Assembly (NCBI GenBank): GCA_016713405.1
Contig: JADJPF010000001.1
Span: 372,001 to 436,000 of the forward strand
DNA: 64,000 bases
Direction of reading: 5' to 3'
Source: Blastocatellia bacterium
Lineage (GTDB): Bacteria > Acidobacteriota > Blastocatellia > Chloracidobacteriales > JADJPF01
Part shown: positions 17,181-26,703 of the stretch, in pieces
Layout of the letters: each line of letters opens with the position of its first letter
Position numbering within the stretch: position 1 is the first letter of the stretch
Notes under the pieces: model-generated
Database searches by the model: none
Seen by the model: only the letters and a program-made list of their open reading frames with translations
What the model was told of the DNA's origin: nothing
Position numbers and translations under genes: made by a program

Positions 17181-19865
17181 ATGAAAATACCACTTTGGGG
17201 AAATAAGCAAAGAGAAAAAGAATTAAACGAAGAGCTAGAAAGCCATTTGCAAATGGCTATTGCTGACCGAATGGCTAGAGGAGAAAGCCTTGAGCAAGCA
17301 ACTATTTTAGCCAAACGTGAGCTAGGCAATATTACTTTAATTAAAGAGGTGACAAGAACTATGTGGGGTGGTCAATTAATTGAACAAATAATACAGGATT
17401 TATTATTTGGTGTAAGGATTCTTAAAAAAAGCCCTGTTTTTACAGTAATTGCTATCTTGTCTTTAGCCTTTGGTATTGGGGCAAATATGGCTGTTTTTCA
17501 GCTTCTTAATGCTGTTTCCCTTAGGCTTTTACCGGTAAATTCTCCTGAAGAACTAGCAGAAGTACGCATTAGCTCAAATGATGAAAGGTCAGGACATTTT
17601 ACAGGCAATCGATCTTCTTTAACCTATGCACTTTGGCAAGAACTTTACAATAATCAAACTGCTTTTTCTGGGATTTTTGCTTGGAATAGTACTCAACTAA
17701 ATCTTAGTCAAGGCGGAGAAGTTCAATTAGCTAAGGCTTTATATGTAAGTGGAGATTTTTTTAATGTATTAGAAGTAAAACCTGTTGTAGGACGAATGTT
17801 TACTAATGCTGATGATAAAGCTGGGTGTGGTAGCAATTTTGTAGTAATAAGCTATCAGTTTTGGCAGCGTCAATATGGAGGGCAAGCTTCAGTAATTGGA
17901 AAAACGCTCTCTTTAAATAATAATAATTTTGAAATTATAGGAGTTACTCCAGCTAGTTTTTACGGTGTTGAGACAGGAAAAACTTTTGATGTTGCAATAC
18001 CTATTTGTTCTGAAAAATTAATAAATAAGGAGGATAACTTAACTGATAGGCAAGAAGCTTGGTGGTTAGGGGCTATTGGCCGACTAAAACCAGGTATTTC
18101 TATTGAGCAAGCTTCTGTACAACTAAATACTATTTCCTCATCAATGTTTCAAAAAACACTCCCAAGTAATTATACAAAAGATGATGCTGATAAATATGTT
18201 CAGCTTAAATTAGGTGCTTTTTTTGCTGGATCAGGGATTTCTTTACTACGTAAAGCTTATGAAACGCCTCTTTGGGTACTAATGGCAATTACAGGGCTGG
18301 TTTTGCTAATTGCTTGTGCTAATCTTGCTAATTTGCTTTTAGCAAGGGCAAGCGCGAGAGAAAAAGAAATAGCTGTAAAATTAGCTTTAGGAGCATCACG
18401 CGTTCGGCTTGTTCGCCAATTTTTATTAGAAAGTCTTTTGCTTGCAGCATTAGGGACTGTTGTTGGTGCATTTATAGGACGAATCCTTAGCAGTGTTTTG
18501 ATAACTTTTATTAGCACAGAAAGACGACAAGTATTTTTTAGTTTAGAACTAGATTGGAGAGTTTTTAGCTTTACAGTAGCTTTAGCTATTTTAACTTGTT
18601 TGCTTTTTGGGTTAATTCCAGCACTTCGCGCAACTAGTTGCGATCCTGCAATTATGATGAAAGCGGGTCAACGAGGTTTAACAGCTAGCCAAGAACGTTT
18701 TGGTCTAAGACGTATTTTAGTTGTTTCTCAAGTAGCACTTTCACTTGTTCTTTTAGTTAGTGCAATACTTTTTATAAACACTTTGCGTAACTTAAATACA
18801 TTAAATGCGGGATTTCAACAAAATGGTGTTTTGATTACTACAATGGATATGGCCTCTCTACAAATTCCTAAAGAACGAAGGCAAATAGCTAGAAAAGAAA
18901 TGCTAGATAATCTTAGAAATATTCCTGGAGTTGAATCAGCGGCAGAAACTTTTATGGTGGCTATAAGTGGTAATGGTTGGAATGAATATATTTTAGTTAA
19001 TGAACAAGCTAAAGATTTATCAAACTTTAATGCAATAAGCGATAAATACTTTGAAACCCTAGAAATTCCTATACTTGCAGGACGTGACTTTAATGAGCAA
19101 GACAACTTATCTTCTTCAAAAGTTGCTATTGTTAATGAGTCATTTAAGCGTAAGTTTTTTCCTGATAAAGATGCTGTAGGTAAGACTTTTCGCAAAGAAG
19201 TCGGGCCTGAAGATAAAGATTATCTTTATGAAATAGTTGGAGTTGTAAAAGATACTAAATATAGAGAACTTAAAGAAGATTTTGGGCCTATTGTTTATGT
19301 TCCTATTTCACAACAAGAAAAACTAGAAATGTATTTGACTTATATAACACGCTCTAAATCAAGTCTTAACAGCTTAATTTCTGCAATTAAAAGTACAACA
19401 GCAAAGGTTAATCCTAGTATATCCCTAAAATTTACTGTTTTTAGTAGTCAAATAAAAGATTCTTTAGTCAGAGAACGCCTAATGGCTACACTTGCAGGGT
19501 TTTTTGGCATACTAGCTACAATACTGGCTACAATTTGTTTATATGGTGTAATGTCCTATATGGTGACTCAACGTAGGAATGAAATAGGAATCCGTATGGC
19601 TTTAGGTGCAGACCGAGGCCATATTATTAAAATGATTTTATTAGAAGCGTGTAGCTTGCTAGCTGTTGGATTAGTTGTTGGTACTTTATTATCTTTAGCT
19701 ATGTCATATACTGTAAGCTCTTTGCTTTTTGGCCTAAAACCTTATGATTTTGTTACATTTACCTTATCAATAGTTATATTAGCTATTGTTGGGATAGTTG
19801 CTAGTTTTCTACCTGCACAGCGGGCTTCTAAACTTGATCCAATGATTGTTCTTAAGAATGATTAG
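17181..19865 (+). CDS. ADOP-type ABC transporter permease (MacB/FtsX duplicated)
   Basis: The 894-residue protein begins with an N-terminal soluble segment typical of acidobacterial duplicated orphan permeases (EKELNEELESHLQMAIADR, residues about 12-30). It then has a first membrane helix near 80-105, a MacB periplasmic core domain, FtsX-like membrane blocks near 390-500, a second periplasmic domain and a final FtsX block at about 770-890 (RRNEIGIRMALGAD). No ATPase gene is adjacent, hence 'orphan'. Function may be efflux or mechanotransmission with a MacB-like ATPase elsewhere. It is co-transcribed with padR. Its 3' end overlaps the convergent rluA-type gene by 14 bp. Confidence 0.92.
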   Translation: MKIPLWGNKQREKELNEELESHLQMAIADRMARGESLEQATILAKRELGNITLIKEVTRTMWGGQLIEQIIQDLLFGVRILKKSPVFTVIAILSLAFGIGANMAVFQLLNAVSLRLLPVNSPEELAEVRISSNDERSGHFTGNRSSLTYALWQELYNNQTAFSGIFAWNSTQLNLSQGGEVQLAKALYVSGDFFNVLEVKPVVGRMFTNADDKAGCGSNFVVISYQFWQRQYGGQASVIGKTLSLNNNNFEIIGVTPASFYGVETGKTFDVAIPICSEKLINKEDNLTDRQEAWWLGAIGRLKPGISIEQASVQLNTISSSMFQKTLPSNYTKDDADKYVQLKLGAFFAGSGISLLRKAYETPLWVLMAITGLVLLIACANLANLLLARASAREKEIAVKLALGASRVRLVRQFLLESLLLAALGTVVGAFIGRILSSVLITFISTERRQVFFSLELDWRVFSFTVALAILTCLLFGLIPALRATSCDPAIMMKAGQRGLTASQERFGLRRILVVSQVALSLVLLVSAILFINTLRNLNTLNAGFQQNGVLITTMDMASLQIPKERRQIARKEMLDNLRNIPGVESAAETFMVAISGNGWNEYILVNEQAKDLSNFNAISDKYFETLEIPILAGRDFNEQDNLSSSKVAIVNESFKRKFFPDKDAVGKTFRKEVGPEDKDYLYEIVGVVKDTKYRELKEDFGPIVYVPISQQEKLEMYLTYITRSKSSLNSLISAIKSTTAKVNPSISLKFTVFSSQIKDSLVRERLMATLAGFFGILATILATICLYGVMSYMVTQRRNEIGIRMALGADRGHIIKMILLEACSLLAVGLVVGTLLSLAMSYTVSSLLFGLKPYDFVTFTLSIVILAIVGIVASFLPAQRASKLDPMIVLKND

Positions 19866-20832
19866 TATTGCTTAAGCTATCTAGACATTGCTTAAAGTCT
19901 GACGGTAGAGGGCTTATAATTGTTATTTCTTTTTTGCTAATAGGATGTTGCAAGCTTAAACTATAGGCATGAAGCATCATCCTATTAGCAAATTTACTGG
20001 ATTTTCCTCCATAAAGCGAATCTGCAAATATAGGCATTCCTTCTTCTGATAAATGAACACGAATTTGATGAGTTCGTCCGGTTTTTGGGCGTGCTTCAAT
20101 TAAAAGAGCAGTTTTTAGTTTTTTTAATAAAATAAATTCTGTTTCTGCACTCTCTCCGCCATTTTCAACAGCACAATATTTTGCTTGTTTTCCTTTGTTA
20201 GCGCGAACTCGTCCAAGAAAATTTTTTATTGTCCAAGTCCTAGTATTTAATGGTTTTATGGGAATACTTACAATTGCTTGATAAACTTTAGTAATTTTGT
20301 GTGTGCTAAAAGATTGTGCAAGTCCAAGATTAGCCCTTAGATCTTTAGTAAATAGAATTACTCCCGAAGTATCACGGTCAAGGCGTTGATGAATACCTAA
20401 ATAAGGGTCTATTTTTTTATCACGCTCGGAAAGAAAATTTTTTACACTTTGAAATAAATTATTTCTAGCTTCATCTATTGTTGGTTGTGTTGGCAACCCG
20501 GCAGGCTTATCAATAGCTATTAGAAACTCATCTTCAAATAAAATTTGTTTTTCAGACAAAACAAATTGTCTATCTTTAGAAGTTTGATCGCCAGCTTTTA
20601 ACTTTGCTAAGTCTAAATAAACCTCTATTTGTGCGTTAGTTAGCAAGGTTTTTGATGCAATTCTAACTCGATTACGGTTTAGATAAACTGCTCCTGCAAT
20701 AATAAGTTTGCGGATTTTTGCTTTAGAAAGTGGTTCTGATAAAGTTTGTGGAATTGCTTCTGCTAAAAACTGGTCTAGACGTTTGTTTGCGTCTTTAGCA
20801 GAAACAGTAAAAGAAAGTTTACGAAGTGCCAT
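19852..20832 (-). CDS. RluA-family RNA pseudouridine synthase
   Basis: The 326-residue protein has an N-terminal S4 RNA-binding domain (about 10-70; RLDQFLAEAIP, AKIRKLIIAGAVYLN) and a catalytic domain of the RluA family. The catalytic signature is IHQRLDRDTSGVILFTKD (about 146-163, with the Asp in RLD). Supporting motifs are DKPAGLPTQP and RPKTGRTHQIRVHLSEEGMPIFAD near the C-terminus. It isomerises uridine to pseudouridine in rRNA or tRNA; the exact target (RluC/RluD-like) cannot be set. The stop lies within the tail of the convergent ADOP gene. Confidence 0.92.
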   Translation of the reverse strand: MALRKLSFTVSAKDANKRLDQFLAEAIPQTLSEPLSKAKIRKLIIAGAVYLNRNRVRIASKTLLTNAQIEVYLDLAKLKAGDQTSKDRQFVLSEKQILFEDEFLIAIDKPAGLPTQPTIDEARNNLFQSVKNFLSERDKKIDPYLGIHQRLDRDTSGVILFTKDLRANLGLAQSFSTHKITKVYQAIVSIPIKPLNTRTWTIKNFLGRVRANKGKQAKYCAVENGGESAETEFILLKKLKTALLIEARPKTGRTHQIRVHLSEEGMPIFADSLYGGKSSKFANRMMLHAYSLSLQHPISKKEITIISPLPSDFKQCLDSLSNTNHS

Positions 20833-20857
20833 AGAAAAATTTACTTAGTTCTAGTAT

Positions 20858-21712
20858 TTAAGGAGTAGCTTTATACTCTTTACCATCAAATTGATAGAGT
20901 TTATTTTCATTAACAGGAATAATCTGGTTTTCTTCGCCTTTTGTTCCAGAAGTCATTATTTTAAAGTCAAAAAAGCTAAGGTTTTTTCCTGGGACAAATT
21001 CATAGACAGAAGAAAATTTCCAACAAGGGCCAAGCTCATCTCCACAAGTGCCAGAATTATCTCCACCTGTTTCAACACTTAGTATTTTTTGAAAACCTTT
21101 ATCTAGCCTAGTAATTAAGCTTAATCCTTCATAAGTATAGCCTTGCCCAGTGTCGCCTGTTTCAAAAAGAACACCATATTTATCATTACCAATTTTTACT
21201 AGTTTTGCATCTGGAGCCGTTCCATAAGAACCTAATTCAAAAAGATATTTTTGTTCAAACTCTAGTTCCCAGTTATTAGCAGTTTTCTTAAATAAAGCAG
21301 CAGAAATTATTGGCGCACAAGCATGACAATCATATTCAGGCGGTATAGCAGCCGTTATAAGTATGTTTTTTTCTATTCCAGTTTCTACAAAAGCAGATGT
21401 TAGGACAGGAGTAATATAAAATTCATTGTTTTCAAATATTTGTGAAGAGGTGTTAGCAGATGAAGCAATTTTGGCAAGTTCTTCTTTGGCTGGTCGCCAA
21501 TTAGCTTCTTTTTGCTCTTCATTGTAGTTACCATAAAGAAATTCAAAAGCTTTTTTCTCTGAAAATTCTCCAGAAATAGTTTTACTATCAGTTTTTACTT
21601 CTTCTTGTGAGGTTGTTTTGCTTGGTGTTGGAGTGGCAATATTTTCTAGCGACCTAGTATCATCACAAGCAATCATAAAAATTAATAAAAATAAAAAAGT
21701 AAATTTTCGCAT
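20858..21712 (-). CDS. Predicted lipoprotein of unknown function
   Basis: The 284-residue product has a lipoprotein signal (MRKFTFLFLLIFMIAC, lipobox IAC at residue 16), a Ser/Thr/Pro/Lys linker to about residue 55, and a mixed alpha/beta domain. That domain contains the YDCHACAP motif with two nearby cysteines and a further CGDELGPCW pair, so disulfides are likely. YGVLFETGDTGQGYTYEG recalls a beta-propeller-like or NTF2-like surface domain, but no family is recognised. It lies 25 bp upstream of the RluA-type gene on the same strand, so the two may be co-transcribed. Confidence 0.7.
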   Translation of the reverse strand: MRKFTFLFLLIFMIACDDTRSLENIATPTPSKTTSQEEVKTDSKTISGEFSEKKAFEFLYGNYNEEQKEANWRPAKEELAKIASSANTSSQIFENNEFYITPVLTSAFVETGIEKNILITAAIPPEYDCHACAPIISAALFKKTANNWELEFEQKYLFELGSYGTAPDAKLVKIGNDKYGVLFETGDTGQGYTYEGLSLITRLDKGFQKILSVETGGDNSGTCGDELGPCWKFSSVYEFVPGKNLSFFDFKIMTSGTKGEENQIIPVNENKLYQFDGKEYKATP

Positions 21713-21739
21713 AAGTAACTTATTAATTAATAGATTAAC

Positions 21740-21774
21740 TAAAAGCCTCAGCTAAATTTGTTCTAGCTGAGGCT
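21740..21774 (-). terminator. Hairpin terminator downstream of glycogen phosphorylase
   Basis: An 11-bp perfect stem (AGCCTCAGCTA at 21744-21754, TAGCTGAGGCT at 21764-21774) has a nine-base loop. Read on the minus strand it follows the glgP stop by about 18 bp and is trailed by TTTAGTTAAT, a short U tract. A role as the glgP terminator is likely, though the tail is weak. Confidence 0.65.
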
Positions 21775-21791
21775 AAAAAACTAAAGAAAAA

Positions 21792-24287
21792 CTATAAAGA
21801 ACATGTACTCATATCAACAACAACAGATTTAGCATCCCAAATCTCATCTGCATATTGTTTAATGGTACGATCACTAGAAAACTTACCCATACTAGCAACA
21901 TTGTGGATTGCCATCCTAGTCCATTTATCTTGATCTAAGTAAGTTTGGTTAACTAGTTCTTGGCATTCAATATAAGAAGCATAATCAGCCAGTAACAAAT
22001 AATTGTCACCATCTTTAAGTAGACTATCAACAATTGGATGGAATAAATCCCGATGATGAGGGCTAAAATAACCATCTTGAATCATATCTAAAACTCGTTT
22101 TAATTCTAAGTTCTCTCGGTAATAATCATAAGGGTTATATTTAGGTTTTAATTCTTTTACTTCATCTGTTGTTAAGCCAAAAATAAAGATATTTTCTCTA
22201 CCAACTTCTTCACAGATTTCAATATTTGCCCCATCCATTGTGCCAATAGTTAAAGCACCATTAAGAGCAAATTTCATATTTCCCGTTCCAGATGCTTCTG
22301 TGCCAGCAGTGGAAATTTGTTCTGAAAGGTCTGAAGCGGGAAAGATTTTTTCTGCTAGTGAAACTCGGTAATTAGCTAAAAAAGCAACTTTTAAGAGTCC
22401 TCTAATTCCAGGGTCATTATTTACTACATCACCAATAGAAGTAATTAATTTAATAATTAATTTTGCCATTCTATAACCTGGTGCTGCTTTACCACCAACA
22501 ATAATTGTTCTTGGTACAAAATCTTTTGCTGGATTATCTTTAATTCTATTATAAGCCGTTATCATGTGTAGAGCATTAAGCAGTTGGCGTTTATATTCGT
22601 GCAATCGCTTGATTTGACAATCAAAAATAGAGTTAGTATCCACTAGTAAGTTATTTTCTTGTTTAATTAAATCTGCTAGTTTTTCTTTATTAAGCTTTTT
22701 AACTTCTTGCCATTCTTGACGAAAACTAGCTACTTCTGCTAAAGGCTTAAGTTGTTGTAATTGATAAAGATCCGTTGTCCAACCATCTCCTATTTCACGA
22801 CTAATTAAATTTGAAAGCTTTGGATTACATTTCTTTAACCAACGGCGTTGAGTAATTCCATTAGTCTTGTTATTAAAGCGTTCTGGATACATTTCATAAA
22901 AATCTAGGAAAAGCTCATTTTTAATGATCTCTGTATGTAGTGCAGCAACGCCATTAATGCTATGACTACCAACAATTGCTAAGTTAGCCATACGAATCCG
23001 TTTTTCAGGAGCTTCTTCAATAATTGACATTCTAACAAGTCGTGCTTCATCCCCAGGATATTTATAACGAACTTCATTAAGGAATCTATGGTTAATTTCA
23101 TAGATTACTTGCAAATGACGTGGGAGTAAATACTCAAATAATTCTACTGTCCATTTCTCTAGTGCCTCTGGTAACACTGTATGGTTAGTATAAGCAAATG
23201 TATTAGTTGTAATTCCCCATGCTTCTTCCCATGATAAACCTTCAATATCTACTAAAATACGCATTAGCTCAGGAATAGCAATTGCTGGATGGGTATCATT
23301 TAATTGAATAGCATTTCTTTCAGCAAACTTTTCAAAATTATCATGATGCTTTCTATAACGTCGGATAATATCTTGAAGTGTAGCAGATACAAAGAAATAT
23401 TCTTGTTTAAGGCGGAGTTCTTTACCTTCAAAAACATTATCATTTGGGTAGAGTACCTTAGAAATATTTTCTGAATCGTTTTTAAGCTCTACCGCTTTCA
23501 TATAATCACCTTCATTAAAATAGGTGAAATCAAAATCACGAGAAGCTTTTGCTGACCATAGCCGTAAAGTATTTACAGTATTATTATTGTAACCAGGTAT
23601 TGGAGTATCATAAGCCATTGCTAAGACTTCTTCTGTATCTAACCATTCATTGACTAATCGATTATTACGGTCTTTATATTGTAATACTCGACCATGAAAA
23701 TGTACTGGATAAAGATATTCAGGACGGGCTATTTCCCAGGGGTTTCCATAGCGTAGCCAATTATCTGGTGCTTCTACTTGATAGCCTTCAACAATTTTTT
23801 GGTTAAAAATGCCATATTCATAACGAATACCATAACCATAGCCAGGAATTTCAAGGCTTGCTAGAGAATCTAAAAAACAGGCTGCTAAACGTCCTAAACC
23901 ACCATTACCCAAACCTGCATCCCATTCAAGCTCACGAATTTGTTCTAAATCATAACCTAACTTGTGCATAGCCTTGTGGCATTCATCCATTAACCCTAGA
24001 TTTACTAGACTATTTCCTAGAGTGCGTCCCATTAAAAACTCTAAAGATAAATAATAGACACGCTTAACATCTTGTGAATAGTAAGTTTCTTGGGTACGAA
24101 TCCAACGTTCTAATAAGCGATTACGCACAGTTAGGGATAATGCTGTATAAATGTCTTGACTAGTAGCAGTATGACGATCTTTAGCTAAAAAGAATTCTAA
24201 ATATTCTTGAAACCCTCTTTGTAGCGAAGCAGCATCCATTCCATGATAAAACATCTTGATGGCTTCTGGTTCGATTTTATTAGCCAT
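21792..24287 (-). CDS. glgP: Glycogen/alpha-glucan phosphorylase
   Basis: The 831-residue protein is a full-length GT35 phosphorylase releasing glucose-1-phosphate from alpha-1,4-glucans. Signatures include YYLSLEFLMGRTLGNSLVNL, ELEWDAGLGNGGLGRLAACF, AIQLNDTHPAIAIPELMR, NGITQRRWL and the PLP-lysine segment EASGTGNMKFALNGALTIG. The length equals that of E. coli GlgP/MalP. An AAGGAGA box lies before the ATG. A PfkB-type sugar kinase gene is encoded upstream on the same strand, separated by 138 bp, consistent with sugar-phosphate metabolism. No other glycogen genes are in view. Confidence 0.97.
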   Translation of the reverse strand: MANKIEPEAIKMFYHGMDAASLQRGFQEYLEFFLAKDRHTATSQDIYTALSLTVRNRLLERWIRTQETYYSQDVKRVYYLSLEFLMGRTLGNSLVNLGLMDECHKAMHKLGYDLEQIRELEWDAGLGNGGLGRLAACFLDSLASLEIPGYGYGIRYEYGIFNQKIVEGYQVEAPDNWLRYGNPWEIARPEYLYPVHFHGRVLQYKDRNNRLVNEWLDTEEVLAMAYDTPIPGYNNNTVNTLRLWSAKASRDFDFTYFNEGDYMKAVELKNDSENISKVLYPNDNVFEGKELRLKQEYFFVSATLQDIIRRYRKHHDNFEKFAERNAIQLNDTHPAIAIPELMRILVDIEGLSWEEAWGITTNTFAYTNHTVLPEALEKWTVELFEYLLPRHLQVIYEINHRFLNEVRYKYPGDEARLVRMSIIEEAPEKRIRMANLAIVGSHSINGVAALHTEIIKNELFLDFYEMYPERFNNKTNGITQRRWLKKCNPKLSNLISREIGDGWTTDLYQLQQLKPLAEVASFRQEWQEVKKLNKEKLADLIKQENNLLVDTNSIFDCQIKRLHEYKRQLLNALHMITAYNRIKDNPAKDFVPRTIIVGGKAAPGYRMAKLIIKLITSIGDVVNNDPGIRGLLKVAFLANYRVSLAEKIFPASDLSEQISTAGTEASGTGNMKFALNGALTIGTMDGANIEICEEVGRENIFIFGLTTDEVKELKPKYNPYDYYRENLELKRVLDMIQDGYFSPHHRDLFHPIVDSLLKDGDNYLLLADYASYIECQELVNQTYLDQDKWTRMAIHNVASMGKFSSDRTIKQYADEIWDAKSVVVDMSTCSL

Positions 24288-24425
24288 AGTATCTCCTTAA
24301 GCTAGATTTATTGGTATAATATACTTTTGATTTATTGATTTAGTTATAGAAAAGTCAAAGAAGCATTTGACCATAGTTAATAAGGGCAAGTAAAGATATA
24401 AAAGCAATACAACCTTAATCATTAT

Positions 24426-25358
24426 TTAATAAATTAACCCATTTTTTAAACGTTCAACCTCTGATAGGTTTATATTAGCTCCACCAACTAAGGCATTAGC
24501 TGAACCTGCGGCCACACCCCAAGAAATTATTTCTTGAGGGTGTTTGTTTTCTATAATTGCACTTGCACAACCTGCTAAAAAAGCATCTCCACAACCTACA
24601 CAATTTATTGCATCAAGTTTTGGTGCTGCTAAAAAAAGCTCTCCATTTGACCAAGTGGCTGCTACTCCTTTATCTCCTAAAGAAATTAGCCCTATAGCCA
24701 CGCCTGATTGATGGATTTCTCTAGCTGCTATTAAAGCTTCTTTATCAGAAATAGATTTATTTAATAAATTTTCAGCTTCGTCTCGATTAGGTTTAATTAA
24801 GTAAGGTTTTGCTTGTAAGGCTAGTTTAAGAGTTTCACCGCTAGCATCAACTAAAGCAGGGATTTTATAGGAATGTGCTAAGTTAACAAATTGTTGGTAA
24901 GAATTATTACTTACTCCTCTTGGTAAACTGCCGCTACAAATCAACATTGAGGCTTTAGGTAAATAAGTAATTAATTCTTGGTAAAATTGATTAAATTCTA
25001 TAGAAGTTATTTCTGGCCCTGGTTCATTAATAACAGTGTCTTGTTTTTTATTTTCATCAATTAAGATATAACAACTACGAGAGCCTCCAGAAATAGGGAT
25101 TAGCCGAGCAGGTATTTTGCTATCTAGTAGATTTTGGCGGATATGTTGACCTGTAAAACTTCCAACAAACCCAATTACTAAAACGCGCTTGCCCAAAGCT
25201 ACAAGAGCGCGAGCAACATTAACGGCTTTGCCTCCTGCTTGCTCAACTACTCTTGTAGCACGAGAAATCTTTCCTAACTCAAAATTAGAAAGATAAATAA
25301 TTCTGTCAATACCTGTGTTTAAGCTAACGATTAGAATATATTTATCTGTATCTAGCAT
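24426..25358 (-). CDS. PfkB-family sugar-phosphate kinase (1-phosphofructokinase / tagatose-6-phosphate kinase type)
   Basis: The 310-residue ribokinase-fold enzyme shows SLNTGIDR at the start, the PfkB signature 1 region GGKAVNVARALVALG (about 41-55), and INEPGPEIT, typical of the FruK/LacC branch. The catalytic anion-hole motif is GCGDAFLAGCA (about 257-267), where GAGDS is more usual; the catalytic Asp is kept. It should phosphorylate fructose-1-phosphate, tagatose-6-phosphate or fructose-6-phosphate. It follows an SDR gene by 21 bp on the same strand and precedes glgP. The substrate is undetermined. Confidence 0.88.
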   Translation of the reverse strand: MLDTDKYILIVSLNTGIDRIIYLSNFELGKISRATRVVEQAGGKAVNVARALVALGKRVLVIGFVGSFTGQHIRQNLLDSKIPARLIPISGGSRSCYILIDENKKQDTVINEPGPEITSIEFNQFYQELITYLPKASMLICSGSLPRGVSNNSYQQFVNLAHSYKIPALVDASGETLKLALQAKPYLIKPNRDEAENLLNKSISDKEALIAAREIHQSGVAIGLISLGDKGVAATWSNGELFLAAPKLDAINCVGCGDAFLAGCASAIIENKHPQEIISWGVAAGSANALVGGANINLSEVERLKNGLIY

Positions 25359-25379
25359 AAGGATTTAGAGACTCAACAT

Positions 25380-26150
25380 TTATCTAGCACAAGTTAACGC
25401 CCGTCCACCATCAATAGCATAATTAGCACCTGTAATCCAACCTGCTTGATCAGATGCTAAGAATAAAATCAAGTCTGCTACTTCATTCGTTGTTCCTGCT
25501 CGTCCAAGTGGGTGAGTTGTCTTGCTACGTTCTAAAAATGCTTCATAATTTTCTTCACTCATACCGCTACGACGATGTAAATTAGTTACTACTACTCCAG
25601 GATTTACCGAATTAACACGGATCCCTTTTTCGGCTAACTCTAAAGCTGCACAGCGTGTAAGTTGATCTACAGCAGCTTTACTAACACAATATGCTAAAAC
25701 TCCCGGAAAAGACCTTAGTCCAGTAACACTAGACACATTAACAATATTTCCATAAGGTGCTTTCATAAATGGAAGAACTAATTGCATTAATTCAAAAACA
25801 ATACGTAAATTTATGTGCATCATTTCATCCCAAGCCTGCATAGATGTGTTAGAAATATTACCCATGCTAATAATGCCTGCTGCATTGACTAGGATGTCAA
25901 TTTTGCCAAATTTTTCTACTGCTTTTTCAACAGCTTCTTTAGGGCCACTACTAGTTGCTAGATCAACTACAATTGGAAATGCTTGACCACCTTCTTGATT
26001 AATAGAATTTACTATTTGAGTTAAATTTTCTTGGTTACGTCCAATAAGTCCTACATTGGCACCAGCTTGAGCAAAACGACGTGCTGTAGCTTCCCCAATA
26101 CCAGAACTTGCACCTGTAATTAATGCTACACGATCTTGAAATTGTTTCAT
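25380..26150 (-). CDS. Short-chain dehydrogenase/reductase
   Basis: The 256-residue classical SDR has the cofactor motif TGASSGIGEATARRFAQAG (about 14-32), NAAG (about 89-92), the catalytic Ser in VNVSSVTG, and YCVSKAAVDQ with Tyr/Lys of the YxxxK motif. It ends with GWITGANYAIDGGRAL, as in the FabG-like branch. An Arg after the first Gly motif region (LIGRNQENL) hints at NADP(H) preference. The substrate is unknown. It is encoded just upstream of the PfkB-type kinase. Confidence 0.9.
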   Translation of the reverse strand: MKQFQDRVALITGASSGIGEATARRFAQAGANVGLIGRNQENLTQIVNSINQEGGQAFPIVVDLATSSGPKEAVEKAVEKFGKIDILVNAAGIISMGNISNTSMQAWDEMMHINLRIVFELMQLVLPFMKAPYGNIVNVSSVTGLRSFPGVLAYCVSKAAVDQLTRCAALELAEKGIRVNSVNPGVVVTNLHRRSGMSEENYEAFLERSKTTHPLGRAGTTNEVADLILFLASDQAGWITGANYAIDGGRALTCAR

Positions 26151-26202
26151 CTATTTTTAACCTTTTGTTTTATTTGCCATCCATTGGCCCATCTACACGT
26201 AG

Positions 26203-26601
26203 CTAGGCATAATAGCCGCCTTTTAGAGCAAAGGCATTCTTAAAACCTCTTTCTTTTAAGATACCTACATAATAATTGCTTGTTGCTTCATCTGGACAAG
26301 CACAGTAAGTAACTATTACTTGATCTTTTGATATAGTTTTAAGTTTATCGTCAAGTTCTGTAGGCTCTTCTACTCTAATATCACCTTTAATGCGTTTTGT
26401 GCTGCTTTTATATGGGCCAATGCTACGAACATCTATAATTACTAGTTTTTCGTTTTTGTTCATTTTTGCTAGTAATTCTTCTGCTGTAATTGATGGATAA
26501 GTGGAAGTTTCTTGTTGATAGGCAGCTTGAATATTAGTAGTTATTATTGGATATACTAACATTGTTGCTAATAGTGTTACTGATAAACCAAAGGGTTTCA
26601 T
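26203..26601 (-). CDS. Periplasmic rhodanese-like domain protein
   Basis: The chosen start is the ATG at 26601 because AGGAG lies about eight bases before it. A longer frame to 26697 has no ribosome binding site and would bury the signal peptide. The 132-residue product has a signal peptide (MKPFGLSVTLLATMLVYP, cleavage near IQAAYQQ) and one rhodanese domain: ITAEELLAKM, LVIIDVRSIGPYKSSTKRIKG, and the active-site loop VTYCACPDEATSNYY with Cys. It ends at LKGGYYA, so the fold is complete but minimal. It may handle sulfane sulfur or act as a redox/anion-binding domain in the periplasm. Confidence 0.85.
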   Translation of the reverse strand: MKPFGLSVTLLATMLVYPIITTNIQAAYQQETSTYPSITAEELLAKMNKNEKLVIIDVRSIGPYKSSTKRIKGDIRVEEPTELDDKLKTISKDQVIVTYCACPDEATSNYYVGILKERGFKNAFALKGGYYA

Positions 26602-26703
26602 GCTTAATTCTCCTAGGTTTAATAATTTTGGTAATTTAGAAAAAACTATAACATTAACTATTTTGCTATGTCTTGTCTTTGGTGCTGGTAAAGACAAGAA
26701 AGG